Part shown: positions 41,660 to 51,200 of the stretch, piece after piece | Layout of the letters: every line of letters starts with the position of its first letter | Position numbering within the stretch: position 1 is the stretch's first letter | From: Planctomycetota bacterium | GTDB lineage: Bacteria; Planctomycetota; J058 | Assembly (NCBI GenBank): GCA_023954375.1 | Contig: JAMLIC010000007.1 | Coordinates: 62,001-126,000 of the forward strand | Reading direction: 5' to 3' | Length of the DNA: 64,000 nt | The notes under the pieces: generated by a model | Told to the model about the DNA's origin: nothing | Databases searched by the model: none | Seen by the model: the letters and a program-made list of their open reading frames with translations, nothing else | Position numbers and translations under genes: made by a program

Positions 41660-42899
41660 GGGTCACCTCCTCGTCCTCCAGCCGCTCCTCGGGGTGGTCG
41701 CGCAGGTAGTCCTCGACGGCCTCGTAGCCCGCCTCCCGGGCGCGCGCCGCGAGGGCGTCCGCCGCCGCGCGCCGCTCGAGCCAGCGCAGCCAGCGCGGCG
41801 CGCTCAGCGGCAGGTCGACGCGGGTGTGGCGCCGGAGCGCCTGGTGCGCCTCGACCCGCGCGGCGTGGTCGCCGTCGCCGAGCGCGTCGACGAGCGCCCG
41901 CAGGGCCGTCGCCTGCGCCGCGTCGCCGGCCGCGCAGGGCCACAGGGCGCGCAGCGCCGCCCGGCGCACCCCGGCGTCGCGCGCCCGCGCCAGCCGCGCG
42001 AGCGTCGCGAACGCCGCGGTCGCCCTGGCCCGCGCCACGGCGTCGACCGCCTCGGCGACGAGCCCGGGGTCGAGGTCGGGGAGCGCGGCCAGCGCCTCGT
42101 CGACCTCGTCGTCCGCGGGGTCCGGCCGCGACGCCCCGGCCGCGCCCTCGAGGAGGCGCACCAGGTAGGGGACGACGGCGTCCGACCGGCTGCGCAGGAC
42201 GACCGCGAGGAGCCGGCCGCGCGCCCCCTCGCTCCGCGCCGCGGCGCTGAGCTCGAACACCCGCCGCAGGCGGTCCCGCGCGCCGTCCGGGTGGCGCGCG
42301 AGGACCTGCTGCAGCGTCGCCGTGAGCGGGTAGACGCGCGCGGGGTCGGGCGCCTGACGGTCGAGCTCGAACGCCAGCGCGTCGAGGAGCGGGTCCCAGC
42401 AGGACGGGAACGCGCCGGTCATGAGCGCCCCGAACGCCCGCTCGACCGTCAGCGGGTCGGCGTCGTTCGTGAGCGCGACGAGCGCGTCGCCGGCGCGCAC
42501 GTCGCCCGGGAGCGCCCGGAGGACCTCGGCCGCGGCCCGGCGGACGGCCGGACGCCCGTCGCGGGCGGCCCGCAGCAGCGCCTCGCGCGCCACGACCGAG
42601 GTCGGCCGCGCGGCGAGCGCCCGGAGCGCCACCTCCGCGCCCGCGGGCGGCAGCCCCGGCAGCGCCCCGACGAGGGGCCCGTGCGCCGCCTCGCCCAGCT
42701 CCACCAGCGCCTCGAGCGTCCGCTCGCCCTCCCCGGCCGGGAGCGGCGCCGCCGTCAGCCGCGCGATCAGCCGCGCCGCCGCGCGGTCGTCGAGCGCCGC
42801 CCGCGCCGGCGCGCCCGCCTCGTCGGCCCGCGCCGGCGCCGCGAGCGCAAGCACCAGGGCCAGGACCACCGCCCCCCAGAGGGTCGCGTCGGGGGTCAT
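41646..42899 (-). CDS. Exported HEAT-repeat protein inside a pseudopilin operon
   Basis: This 417-residue protein starts at ATG 42899, overlapping the PilX-like stop by 4 bp. A signal peptide covers ~1-26 (VVLALVLALAAPARA). The rest is HEAT-like helical repeats (VSLRALA... RPAVRRAAAEVLRALPGDV, DAGVRRAALRALWPCA). The C-terminus is acidic and charged (YLRDHPEERLEDEEV). HEAT arrays mediate protein binding. Its place between two pilin-like genes implies a periplasmic role with that apparatus, but I know no standard family with this position. Confidence 0.75.
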   Translation of the reverse strand: MTPDATLWGAVVLALVLALAAPARADEAGAPARAALDDRAAARLIARLTAAPLPAGEGERTLEALVELGEAAHGPLVGALPGLPPAGAEVALRALAARPTSVVAREALLRAARDGRPAVRRAAAEVLRALPGDVRAGDALVALTNDADPLTVERAFGALMTGAFPSCWDPLLDALAFELDRQAPDPARVYPLTATLQQVLARHPDGARDRLRRVFELSAAARSEGARGRLLAVVLRSRSDAVVPYLVRLLEGAAGASRPDPADDEVDEALAALPDLDPGLVAEAVDAVARARATAAFATLARLARARDAGVRRAALRALWPCAAGDAAQATALRALVDALGDGDHAARVEAHQALRRHTRVDLPLSAPRWLRWLERRAAADALAARAREAGYEAVEDYLRDHPEERLEDEEVTRASR

Positions 42900-44170
42900 C
42901 GCGCCGCCGCCTCTCGCCACATGAGGACCACCGGCTCGACGCCGGTCGGGAGGTCGCCGCCCACCCCGCCGTCGGTCCGCGGCAGGTTCGTGAGCACCTC
43001 GTTCGAGAAGTACAGGTTGAACGTCCCCGAGCCGACCGACGGCCCGGTGTCGGTGAAGGTGACCACCTGCCCGATCAGGGCGCCGTTGCCGTTCATGTTC
43101 ATGATCCGGTCGGCGAGGAGCACCCCCTGGTAGATCCCGTTGTTGCAGTGGACCGGCCCCACCTGCACGTCGTGGCGGGTCGGGTCCTGCCCGGCGACGA
43201 CGACCACGGCCGGCTTGTGCTCCGGCGCCGGGTTCCGCGGCAGCTCGAGCGTCTCGAGCTTCGAGCCGTTGGGCACCTCGAGGTAGACGATCTTGCCCGC
43301 CGCCGCCGCGCCGCCCTCGGACCGGGCGAACGCGTTGTAGGCGGCCAGGTCGGTGAAGTAGGTGCCGGACGCCTGCGCCGCCGCCTTGAGGTCGCCGTGC
43401 TGCAGGCCGAAGTAGGCGTCGGCCGAGTCCGGCACGCCGCGCACGTTGCCCTCCGCGTCGGGCTCGCTCCAGACGGTGGTCTGCGCGTCGTAGTGCTCGC
43501 CGTCCTTGGCCGTCCCGCGCGACGCCGGGGTGTGGTCGACGCCGTCGGCGGTGCCGCCCACGGCTACGGAGCTGCCCTGCAGCGTCACGCGCCCCGTCGC
43601 GGTGATCCCGGGCGAGCCCGTGCCGGCGAGGACGGTGTAGGGGTCGTGGGCCGGATGGTCGCGCCCGTCGATCTCGAAGTTGCCTGTGACGGTCACGGGG
43701 CCGAACGCGACCAGGCAGCCGTCCGCGCCCCCGCGCAGGCGCGGGACCGTCGTCAGCTGGTAGCGGATGCGCACGACCATCTCGAGCTCGCGCGGCGCCG
43801 GCCCGCTCGAGCGCGCCGTGAGGAGGAAGTCGAGGAAGTCCTCTCCGACGCGCGCGCAGGCGATGTCGACGACCGTCCCCTCGGGCGTCGTCAGCCAGGC
43901 AGGGTGCGCGGCGCCCGGGGTCATGGCCTTCAGGTCGGGCTGCTGGCCCCGGTAGTTGTGCGCGAACTCCCACACGAGCCGCGCCTTGCCCCGGGCCAGC
44001 GCGTCGTCGGCCGCGACGAGGCTCGCACCCAGCTCGCGGCCCTGGACCGCCGACTGGGCCTGCGCCTGGACCGACGTGGCCAGCGTGGCCACGAGCGCGG
44101 CCAGGAGGAAGAGCATGATCAGCGTGAGCACGAGGACGGAGCCTCGGCGCCGAGTTGGGCCCCGGGTCAT
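42896..44170 (-). CDS. PilX/GspK-like minor pilin assembly protein
   Basis: This 424-residue protein starts at ATG 44170. A basic leader (TRRRGSVLVLTLIMLFLLAA) precedes one transmembrane helix without a classic GFTLIE box, as in PilX-type proteins. A helical stalk follows, then a beta-helical soluble region (FGPVTVTGNFEIDGRDHP, GITATGRVTLQGSSVAVGG) and a long ordered C-terminal part. It sits between the PilV-like and HEAT genes and is cotranscribed with them. A GspK-like tip subunit is the alternative reading. Confidence 0.72.
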   Translation of the reverse strand: MTRGPTRRRGSVLVLTLIMLFLLAALVATLATSVQAQAQSAVQGRELGASLVAADDALARGKARLVWEFAHNYRGQQPDLKAMTPGAAHPAWLTTPEGTVVDIACARVGEDFLDFLLTARSSGPAPRELEMVVRIRYQLTTVPRLRGGADGCLVAFGPVTVTGNFEIDGRDHPAHDPYTVLAGTGSPGITATGRVTLQGSSVAVGGTADGVDHTPASRGTAKDGEHYDAQTTVWSEPDAEGNVRGVPDSADAYFGLQHGDLKAAAQASGTYFTDLAAYNAFARSEGGAAAAGKIVYLEVPNGSKLETLELPRNPAPEHKPAVVVVAGQDPTRHDVQVGPVHCNNGIYQGVLLADRIMNMNGNGALIGQVVTFTDTGPSVGSGTFNLYFSNEVLTNLPRTDGGVGGDLPTGVEPVVLMWREAAAR

Positions 44171-44203
44171 GGAACCTCCCTTCCGGTGGTGGTGGTGGTG
44201 GTG

Positions 44204-44776
44204 TCAGTGGAGGAGCGCGACGAGGCGCACGACGGACTCGGGGTCACCCGGTCGCCACGCGCCGCCGCGCCACGTGACCTCGACCTTCACGCCGACGAGC
44301 ACGAGGTCGGCGACGGCGACCGCCGGGTCGGTCGTGCGCCCGTTGGCGTCGAGGTCGACCCCCGCCAGGCCGAGGCCGCCGGCGGCGCCGAGCGCCGGCG
44401 GCTGCGCGATCACGACCTCGTCCGTCCCGAACACGCGGGTGGTGATCGTCGCCGGGATCCGCGGGCTGCCCTCGTTCGTGTCGTCGAGCAGGTCGATCAC
44501 CCGCGCCTGGCCGTCCTCGGCCAGGAGCCGCTCGAACTGCGCGTCGTGGACGCCCTGGTCCCAGGCGGGCTGCGTCCAGCTCACCTGGTGCAGGAGCGCC
44601 CGCAGCTCCGACAGCCGCGCCTCGGCGGCGCGCCGCGCGTGCGCCTGCTCGGTGGACTCGCGCGTCAGCCGCTGCGCGCTGACGGTCATGCTCGCCAGCG
44701 CCAGCAGCCCACCCGCGAGGAGGGCCAGGGCGAACGTGGCCTCGATCAGCGTCATGCCGCGCGTCGTCGTGGTCAT
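44204..44776 (-). CDS. Prepilin PilV/GspI-like minor pseudopilin
   Basis: This 190-residue protein starts at ATG 44776. It carries a clear prepilin leader, RGMTLIEATFALALLAGGL, with Gly before Met and Glu at +5. Cleavage there leaves one long hydrophobic helix. The soluble part is beta-rich with an acidic surface (VIDLLDDTNEGSPRIPA, VDLDANGRTTDPAV). It is the first gene of the pseudopilin operon, and 33 bp including a (GGT)n-like run separate it from the PilX-like gene. Confidence 0.85.
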   Translation of the reverse strand: MTTTTRGMTLIEATFALALLAGGLLALASMTVSAQRLTRESTEQAHARRAAEARLSELRALLHQVSWTQPAWDQGVHDAQFERLLAEDGQARVIDLLDDTNEGSPRIPATITTRVFGTDEVVIAQPPALGAAGGLGLAGVDLDANGRTTDPAVAVADLVLVGVKVEVTWRGGAWRPGDPESVVRLVALLH

Positions 44777-44839
44777 GCGTGTCCCGCGCGCAAGCCGGGG
44801 GCCCCTCGGGGCGGCGATGACCCGGGGCGCGGATCTTCA

Positions 44840-44878
44840 GCCGCCGCGGGTCGGGGCGCCCGGAGGCTCCGCGGCGGC
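44840..44878 (-). terminator. Possible terminator after the WG-repeat gene
   Basis: GCCGCCGCGG (44840-44849) pairs with CCGCGGCGGC (44869-44878) across a 19-nt loop. It is downstream of the WG-repeat gene and upstream of the pseudopilin operon on the same strand. No T-run follows. Confidence 0.4.
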
Positions 44879-44906
44879 CACGCGGAATCGTGCGCGGGGC
44901 GGGGGG

Positions 44907-47189
44907 CTAGCCGCAGTCCCAGGTGTACAGGGCGCGAGCCACGTCGCCCGCCGCCAGGCGAGCCCCCTCCACGAAGACGTTGGCGACCCCCGCGTCCCCC
45001 CACTGGAGGAGGTCGCCGTCCGAGTCGAGCTGCAGGAGGAGCGTGTCGAACGCCCGGTAGGCGCGCTGTCCGCGCGGGTCGTCCTGGCAGAACGCGGGGT
45101 CGCCGCCGACCTTGTGCCCCTCGGCCTCGGCCAGCGCGAAGTAGCCCTCCCGCACGCGCTCGTCCTCGAGGAGGCGCCGCGCCCGTGCGGGCGCCCTCTT
45201 CTCGAAGTCGTGCACGTGGGGCGACAGGGGCGCCGCCCGGCGCTCGGCGCCGAGCGCGGCCACCCGGCGCAGGACGAAGCCCGGGAGCGCGCGGCGGGCG
45301 ACCTGCTCGTCGCTCGCCGGCGCCGTCGCGTCGGGGTGGTAGAGGACGCGCGCGCCCCGGCCCGAGGCGAGGTCGTCGGGGTCGAGCCCCCACGGCTCCT
45401 CACCGGCGGCGACGAACACCTGCACGATCCCGGTCGCCGGGAACCCCTCCAGCGGCGGCAGGGCGCCGAGGTCGAGCTGGGCCAGGAGCGCCAGCGGCGC
45501 GCCGTCCGCCCCGCGCGGATGCTCGACGCCGCGCGGCAGGTAGGGCGTGCCGCCGAGCTTGGACGCGGTCAGCTGGCCCGGCCCCAGCGCCGCGCGCTCG
45601 GCCTCCCACCAGCCGTCCTGGTCGAGGCGCGCCCCGTCGATCGGCGCCGGGACGAGGCGCAGGAAGGGGCGGACCGTCTCCCCGAGCCCGGCGGCGAGCG
45701 CCGCCTCGAGCGCGGCGTTGACGCGCGCCAGCTCGCGCGCGTCCGCCTCGGGGTCCGGCCCCTCGGCCATGACCGGCGCGAGGCCGCAGGCGACCTGCCC
45801 GACCTGGTGGAAGCGCGGCGGGGCCACCTCGCGGCCGTCGAGGCCGATCAGGCCCCACGCGCCGTCGCGCTTCACGCGCGCCACCCCGCCGTCGAAGTCG
45901 CCGGCGTCGTCGTAGCGCGGCTCGACCACCCAGGCGCCGTCGCGGTCCACGAAGCCGACCTTCTCGTCGACGACCACCCGCGCCCGGCCCTGCGCGAAGT
46001 CGTGCGCGTCGGCGAAGCGCGGCGCGATCGCCACCCGGCCGTCCGGCCCGACGTAGCCGTAGCCCTCGGCCGTCGAGACGCGCGCGCGCTCCTCGACGAG
46101 GCGGCGCGCCGAGAGGAACACGGCGTCGGTCACGCGCCGCCCCTCGCGATCGAGGAAGCCGTAGGCGCCGTCCCAGGGCGCCGCCCCGGCCGGCGCCCAC
46201 ACCGCCAGCCCGCCCTGGAAGTCGCCCGGGTGCGGCTCGTCGCGGAACGAGGGCGTCACGTCGCCGAGCGATGGCTCCACGAGCCAGCGCCCGTCGCGGC
46301 GGACGTAGCCCCACCGCCCCTCGACCGCCACGCGCGCCAGACCCTCGCGGAACGGGCCGATCCCGTGGAACGGGCCGCGGAGCGCGACCTCCCCGCGCAG
46401 GTCGAGATAGCCGAGCCCGTCGTCGAGCTCGCAGCCCAGGAGCCCCTCGGCCACGTCGAACAGGGACGACCACTCGGTCGGGACCACCAGCCGGCCGCGC
46501 GTGTCGATCAGGCCGCAGCGCCCGTCGCGCTCCACGACGGCGTGTCCCTCCGACCACGGGTGGATGCGGTCGAACGTGGGCGGCAGGACCACGGCGCCGT
46601 CCGCGCCGACGAGCCCCCACCGCCCCCCCTTCCGCGAGACGAGCACGCCCTCGTGCGGCCCCTCGAGGGCGTCGTGCGCGGGCTCGATGACCCAGCGCCC
46701 CGTCCGATCGACCGCGCCGAACGGCCCGCGGGCCTCGGCGCGCGCGACCGCCAGCCCGCCCTGGAACCGATGCCCCAGGGCGAAGCGCGGCGGGATCGCC
46801 ACGGCGCCCGCGCGGTCGACCCAGCCCGTGCGGTCGCCCTCGCGGAAGGCGGCCAGCCCGTCGCCGAAGGGGCCGAGGAGCGTCCAGGTCGGCTCCTTCA
46901 CGACGCGGCCCTCCACGTCGACGATCCCGTAGGCGCGGCGCCGCATGGGCGCGCCGGGCAGGGCGCGGAGCGGGAACGCGAGGTCGCCCCGGCCGGCGCC
47001 GCTCGCCTTCTTCGCCGCCGGGGCCTTCTTGGTCGCCGAGGCCTTCCTGGTCGCCGGCGAGGCCTTCTTGGTCGCCGGGGCCTTCTTGGTCGCCGGGGCC
47101 TTCTTCGCCGGCGAGGCCTTCTTGGTCGCCGGGGCCTTCTTCGCCGGCGAGGGCTTCTTCTTGCCGCCCTCGGGCTTCTTCTTCGTCAT
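44907..47189 (-). CDS. WG-repeat protein with DUF1963 domain and histone-H1-like tail
   Basis: This 760-residue protein starts at ATG 47189 after GAGGGGGCGCC. The first ~75 residues are a Lys/Ala/Pro tail built of KKAPATKKAS-like units, as in bacterial H1-like proteins. About eleven WG-type repeats follow to near residue 465 (for example GWVDRAGAVAIPPRF and WGYVRRDGRWLVEPSL). The C-terminal ~250 residues are a DUF1963/YwqG-like domain (LTASKLGGTPYLPRGVEHP, LLLQLDSDGDLLQWGD). WG repeats and DUF1963 occur in toxin-immunity and sensing proteins. The tail may bind DNA or another polyanion. The function is not known. Confidence 0.8.
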   Translation of the reverse strand: MTKKKPEGGKKKPSPAKKAPATKKASPAKKAPATKKAPATKKASPATRKASATKKAPAAKKASGAGRGDLAFPLRALPGAPMRRRAYGIVDVEGRVVKEPTWTLLGPFGDGLAAFREGDRTGWVDRAGAVAIPPRFALGHRFQGGLAVARAEARGPFGAVDRTGRWVIEPAHDALEGPHEGVLVSRKGGRWGLVGADGAVVLPPTFDRIHPWSEGHAVVERDGRCGLIDTRGRLVVPTEWSSLFDVAEGLLGCELDDGLGYLDLRGEVALRGPFHGIGPFREGLARVAVEGRWGYVRRDGRWLVEPSLGDVTPSFRDEPHPGDFQGGLAVWAPAGAAPWDGAYGFLDREGRRVTDAVFLSARRLVEERARVSTAEGYGYVGPDGRVAIAPRFADAHDFAQGRARVVVDEKVGFVDRDGAWVVEPRYDDAGDFDGGVARVKRDGAWGLIGLDGREVAPPRFHQVGQVACGLAPVMAEGPDPEADARELARVNAALEAALAAGLGETVRPFLRLVPAPIDGARLDQDGWWEAERAALGPGQLTASKLGGTPYLPRGVEHPRGADGAPLALLAQLDLGALPPLEGFPATGIVQVFVAAGEEPWGLDPDDLASGRGARVLYHPDATAPASDEQVARRALPGFVLRRVAALGAERRAAPLSPHVHDFEKRAPARARRLLEDERVREGYFALAEAEGHKVGGDPAFCQDDPRGQRAYRAFDTLLLQLDSDGDLLQWGDAGVANVFVEGARLAAGDVARALYTWDCG
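47023..47160 (-). repeat. Tandem repeats encoding the KKAPAT tail
   Basis: Units of about 18 bp, GCCTTCTTGGTCGCCGGG and variants, repeat in frame across the N-terminus of the WG-repeat gene. Unit number is likely to vary between strains. Confidence 0.75.
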
Positions 47190-47235
47190 GGCGCCCCCTC
47201 GCGCGAGGGAGCCTACCATCACGCTCCCCGCCGCC

Positions 47236-48096
47236 TCACAGCGCGCGGACGATCAGGAGCGGCGCCTCGGCCGCGCGCAGGACCTTCTCCGCGACCGACC
47301 CGAAGCGCCACCGCGCGAGGCCCGTGCGGCCGTGGCTGGCGATCGCGATCAGGTCCGCGCTCACCTCGCGGGCGGCCTCGAGGACCTCGTGCGCGGGGTC
47401 GCCGCCGTAGCGGCCGAGCACGCGCACGCGCTCGAGCCCCGCCCGGCGCAGCTGCTCCGTGGCCTGCCCGAGGGTCTCCTCCGCGCGCCGCTGCGCCTTC
47501 ATCGCGGCCACCTCCGGGACGGGGTGGACGCCCGGGACCTCCGGCTCGTCGATGTGGAGGAGCACGACCTCGGCGTCCGAGGCCAGGGCGAAGCGCCCTG
47601 CCAGCGGGAGGACGCGCGTGGCGCGCTCCGAGCCGTCGAGCGGGACGAGCACGCGCCGCCAGCCGACGATCGCGTCGTCGGTCATCACCAGCCCCTGCGG
47701 GTTGGCCGTGTAGACGGGGACGGTCGCCCCGCGGAGGACGCGCTCGGCGACGCTGCCGCGCAGCCAGCGGCTCGGCCCGCTGCGCCCGTGGGTCGAGAGC
47801 GCGATCAGGTCGACGCCGAGGTCGCGCGCCGTGTCGACGACGTGCTCGGCCGGGTCGGGCGCCACGTCGACGCGGGAGCGGACGGTCAGCCCCTCGTGCG
47901 TGAGCAGGCGCGCCAGGGCGGCGTGGTGCTCGTCGGCCTCGTCGCGCATGAGCGCGATCTCGTCGGCCGCGAGGTAGGCCGGCAGCACCTGCAGGAGGGT
48001 CACCTCGGCGCCGGCGACCTCGGCGGTCAGGCGGCGGACGTGCGCCAGGATGCCGTCGGCCAGGCGAGAGCCGTCGAGGGGGACGAGGATCTTCAT
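47236..48096 (-). CDS. Tandem universal stress protein
   Basis: This 286-residue protein starts at ATG 48096 with GGAGGTCGACCCC upstream. It has two Usp domains. The first begins MKILVPLDGSRLADGILAHV and has LIALSTHGRSGPSRWLRGSV near residues 95-114. The second begins VLVPLDGSERATRVLPLAG near 151 and ends with IASHGRTGLARWRFGSVAEK. Both contain the ATP-binding G-2x-G-9x-G(S/T) type loop. Such proteins bind ATP or AMP and support survival under stress. It is 46 bp upstream of the WG-repeat gene on the same strand and may share its transcript. Confidence 0.92.
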   Translation of the reverse strand: MKILVPLDGSRLADGILAHVRRLTAEVAGAEVTLLQVLPAYLAADEIALMRDEADEHHAALARLLTHEGLTVRSRVDVAPDPAEHVVDTARDLGVDLIALSTHGRSGPSRWLRGSVAERVLRGATVPVYTANPQGLVMTDDAIVGWRRVLVPLDGSERATRVLPLAGRFALASDAEVVLLHIDEPEVPGVHPVPEVAAMKAQRRAEETLGQATEQLRRAGLERVRVLGRYGGDPAHEVLEAAREVSADLIAIASHGRTGLARWRFGSVAEKVLRAAEAPLLIVRAL

Positions 48097-48223
48097 GGGG
48101 TCGACCTCCGCGCCACCTTTTAGCACACGCCGGGCCGGCGTATTCCTCCTCCCACCCGGAGTGGTGACCCGCCGCCATGACGGGCGTCCCGTGCGCGTGA
48201 CGGTCGGGGCGGCGCGGGCGCCT

Positions 48224-51200
48224 TCAGCGAGGCGGCGTCAGCGCGGCCGCCTCGGCCTCGGCCACCTCGCGCGCCCGGGCCGCCAGCCAGGCGTCCTCCA
48301 GGCGCCCGGTGAGCTCCACCTCGTGCACGACGACCTCGGCGGCGAGCGGCGCGATGGCCACGTGCCCGGCCCCGTCGATCGAGGCGGGCGCCGGCGCGCG
48401 GAGGGCGTCGCGCCCGCGCAGCTTGAGGCGCACGGCGCCGTGGTCGTCGCGCACGACCTCGACCTTGCGCGCGCCCGGCCGCTCGGGCGGGCAGGGCTCC
48501 ACCGCGAGGTTGATCCCCTCGGCCCGCGGCGCCCTCCCGTCGAGGCCGATCACCACGTGCGCCGGCAGGGCCAGCGGGTGCGGCGGCCGGCGCGGCACGG
48601 TCGGGTCGAGCATGAGCGACTGGAGCGCGCCGTGACCGAAGCCCGCGCCCACGAGCACCCCGGTCCAGCCGCCGCGGTGCCCGAGCACCACGTTGAGGTT
48701 GGGCTGGCGCTCCTCGGCGGTGGTGACGCGCAGGGCGACCGTCAGCTCGCCCGACTGGAAGCGCGCCAGGTGCTGGAGCGCCCCGCGCACGACGACCCCG
48801 TCCTCGCCCGCCCGCGCCGACGCGCCCTTGGCGAGCGCGGCGTCGACCGCCCAGTCGTCGAGCTCGTCGGGCCGCCGGAACGTGTAGCGCACCCGCAGGG
48901 CGCCGCGGCGCCCGGCGGACACGGCGCCGCGCAGGAGCCGCTCGGGCGCCGCCCGGAGCTGCTCCGCCCGCGCCGCCGCCCAGCGCGGCGCGAGCGCCGC
49001 GGCCCGCGCCCGGTAGGCCTCGGTCGTCCGCTCGGCCTCGCCCAGGGAGGCGACGACCTGGAGCAGCGCCTCGGGGGCGGCGTCCGCGGCGAGCGCCACG
49101 TCCAGGCGGCTGGCCACGCGGGCCTCGCGCGCGACGGCGCGCGCGCGCTCCACCTGCGCGCGCAGGGCCGCCTCGCCCGCGGCCTCCTCGGGCGCGGCGG
49201 CCGCCCAGGCCTCGAGCGCCGCCCCGGCGGCGTCGGGCAGCCCGCGGGCGAGGAAGAACAGGGCGTTGGCGCGCCCCTCGGCCGCCGGCAGCGCCAGCGC
49301 CAGCAGGTCGTCGGGGTGGACGTCGCCGAGGCCGAGGGCGACCGGCTCGCGCCGGCCCGGCGGCTCCACGCGCAGGGCGGGCGCCTGCGCGTCGTAGGCC
49401 ACGACGCGCCCCCGCACCGGCTCGCCCTCGCGCAGGCGCAGCCGCGCGCGCGCGTCCTCCGCGAGCGCCGCCGCCGCCGCGTCGAACGCCTCCCAGGCCC
49501 GCCCCAGCGCGCGCAGGTCGGCGCGCGCGCCCTCCAGGGCCGCGCGGACGGGCGCCAGCGCGGCGTCGGCCAGGGCGGCCTCGAGCAGCGCGGCGGCGCC
49601 GGCGCGGTCGCCGGCGCGCAGGCGCTCGTCGCGCCCGGCGAGCACCGCCGCGAGCCGGTCGGCCGCCAACCGCCCGGCGCGGGCGGCCGCGACGGCCTCG
49701 AGCCGCGCCGCCGCGCGGCGAGGACCGGGGCGGGGACCCCGCCGCGAGCAGGGCGTCGAGCGCGGCCTCGGCGGGGGCGCCTGGCTCCTGCTCGACCTTC
49801 GCGAGGGCCGCGTCGAGGCGCTCGCGCGCGGCCGCGAGCGTCGCCTGGCGCAGCGCCTCGAGCTCCCCGGCGACGGCGGGCGCCCGCGCGCGGCCGCGTC
49901 GACGAGGTCGAGCGCCTCCGGAGGCGCCCCGCCTTCGTCAGCGCGCCGGCGCGTGACCGCGCGACGGCGAGCCGCCGCGCGCTCCGGTGCGCGTCGGCCG
50001 CGGCCGCGACCCGCGCCGCCGCCCCGGCGCGCGGGCGGCCTGGCCGCCGCGGCGCGCAGGGCCTCGTCGAGGCGCGCGTCGTCGCCCGCGCGCGCGGCCA
50101 GCTCGGCCTCGATCAGGTCGGGCCCTCGTGGTCGGGGGCGAGGACCGCGCGGCGCGCTGGTCCTCCTGCGCGCCGGCCGCGTCGCCCGCCCGCGCCCGCA
50201 GGAGCCCGCGGTCGACGCGCGCGTCGTGCCGCCACGGGTCGGCGCGCAGGGCCTCGTCGGCGGCGGCCCGCCCGTCGCCGCCCCCCCGCGCGGCCACGTG
50301 CGCCAGCGCCGCGTGCACGTCGGCGACCAGCGCGTTGCGCGTCGCCGCGCGCAGGGCGTCGAGGCGACCGCGCGACGCCGCGACCTGCCCGTCGAGGAGC
50401 GCCAGGTAGGCGCGCGCGAGCGCGTCGGCCGTGACCTCCTCGTCGCGGCCGTCGGGGTCGGCGGGCGGCAGCGCCGCGGGCGCCGCCGCCTCGAAGGCCG
50501 CGCGCGCCGCCTCCTCGTCGCCGGTCCAGCGGAGCTCGACGAGGGCGCGCCCGAGGTGGCCGCGCGCGCCGAAGCCGGGCGCCGCGGCGACCGCGGCGAA
50601 GTCGTCGCGCGCCTCCGCCCAGCGGCCCAGCGTCCGGCGCGCCAGGGCGCGACGGTGGCGGACCTCGACCGCCGCCTCGCCGCCCTCGTCGCCCAGCGCG
50701 CGCGTGAGGAGGGCCTCGCCTCGACGAGCGCCTGCCGCGCGTCGGCCGCGGCGTCAGCTGCCGCGCCTCGAGCGCCCGCGCCAGGCCGCGTCGCCGCCTC
50801 GGCCGCCTGCTGCTGCCCGCCGGCCGCCAGGAGGTCGGCCTGGTGGGCCGCCGCCGCGCCGAGCCGCGCCCGCTCGGCGGCCTCGGCCTCGCGCGCGGCC
50901 GCGGCCCGCGCCGCCTGCGCGGCGGCCTCGAGCCGGCCCGGTGGCGCGCCTGGACGGCGGCCACGCCCGCCGCGACCAGCGCGAGCGCGCAGGCGCCGGC
51001 GACGGCCAGCCGGTGGCGCCGCAGGCGGCGCGCGACGCGCGTCCACGGCGGCTCGGGGCGCGCCGACACGCCCGCGCCGGCGAGCCAGCGCTCGAGGTCG
51101 AGGGCGAGGGCCAGCGCCGTCGGGTAGCGGTCCTCGCGCCCCTTGCGCAGGGCCAGGAGGCACACCGCCTCGAGCTCGGGCGGCACCCCCGGGCGCACCT

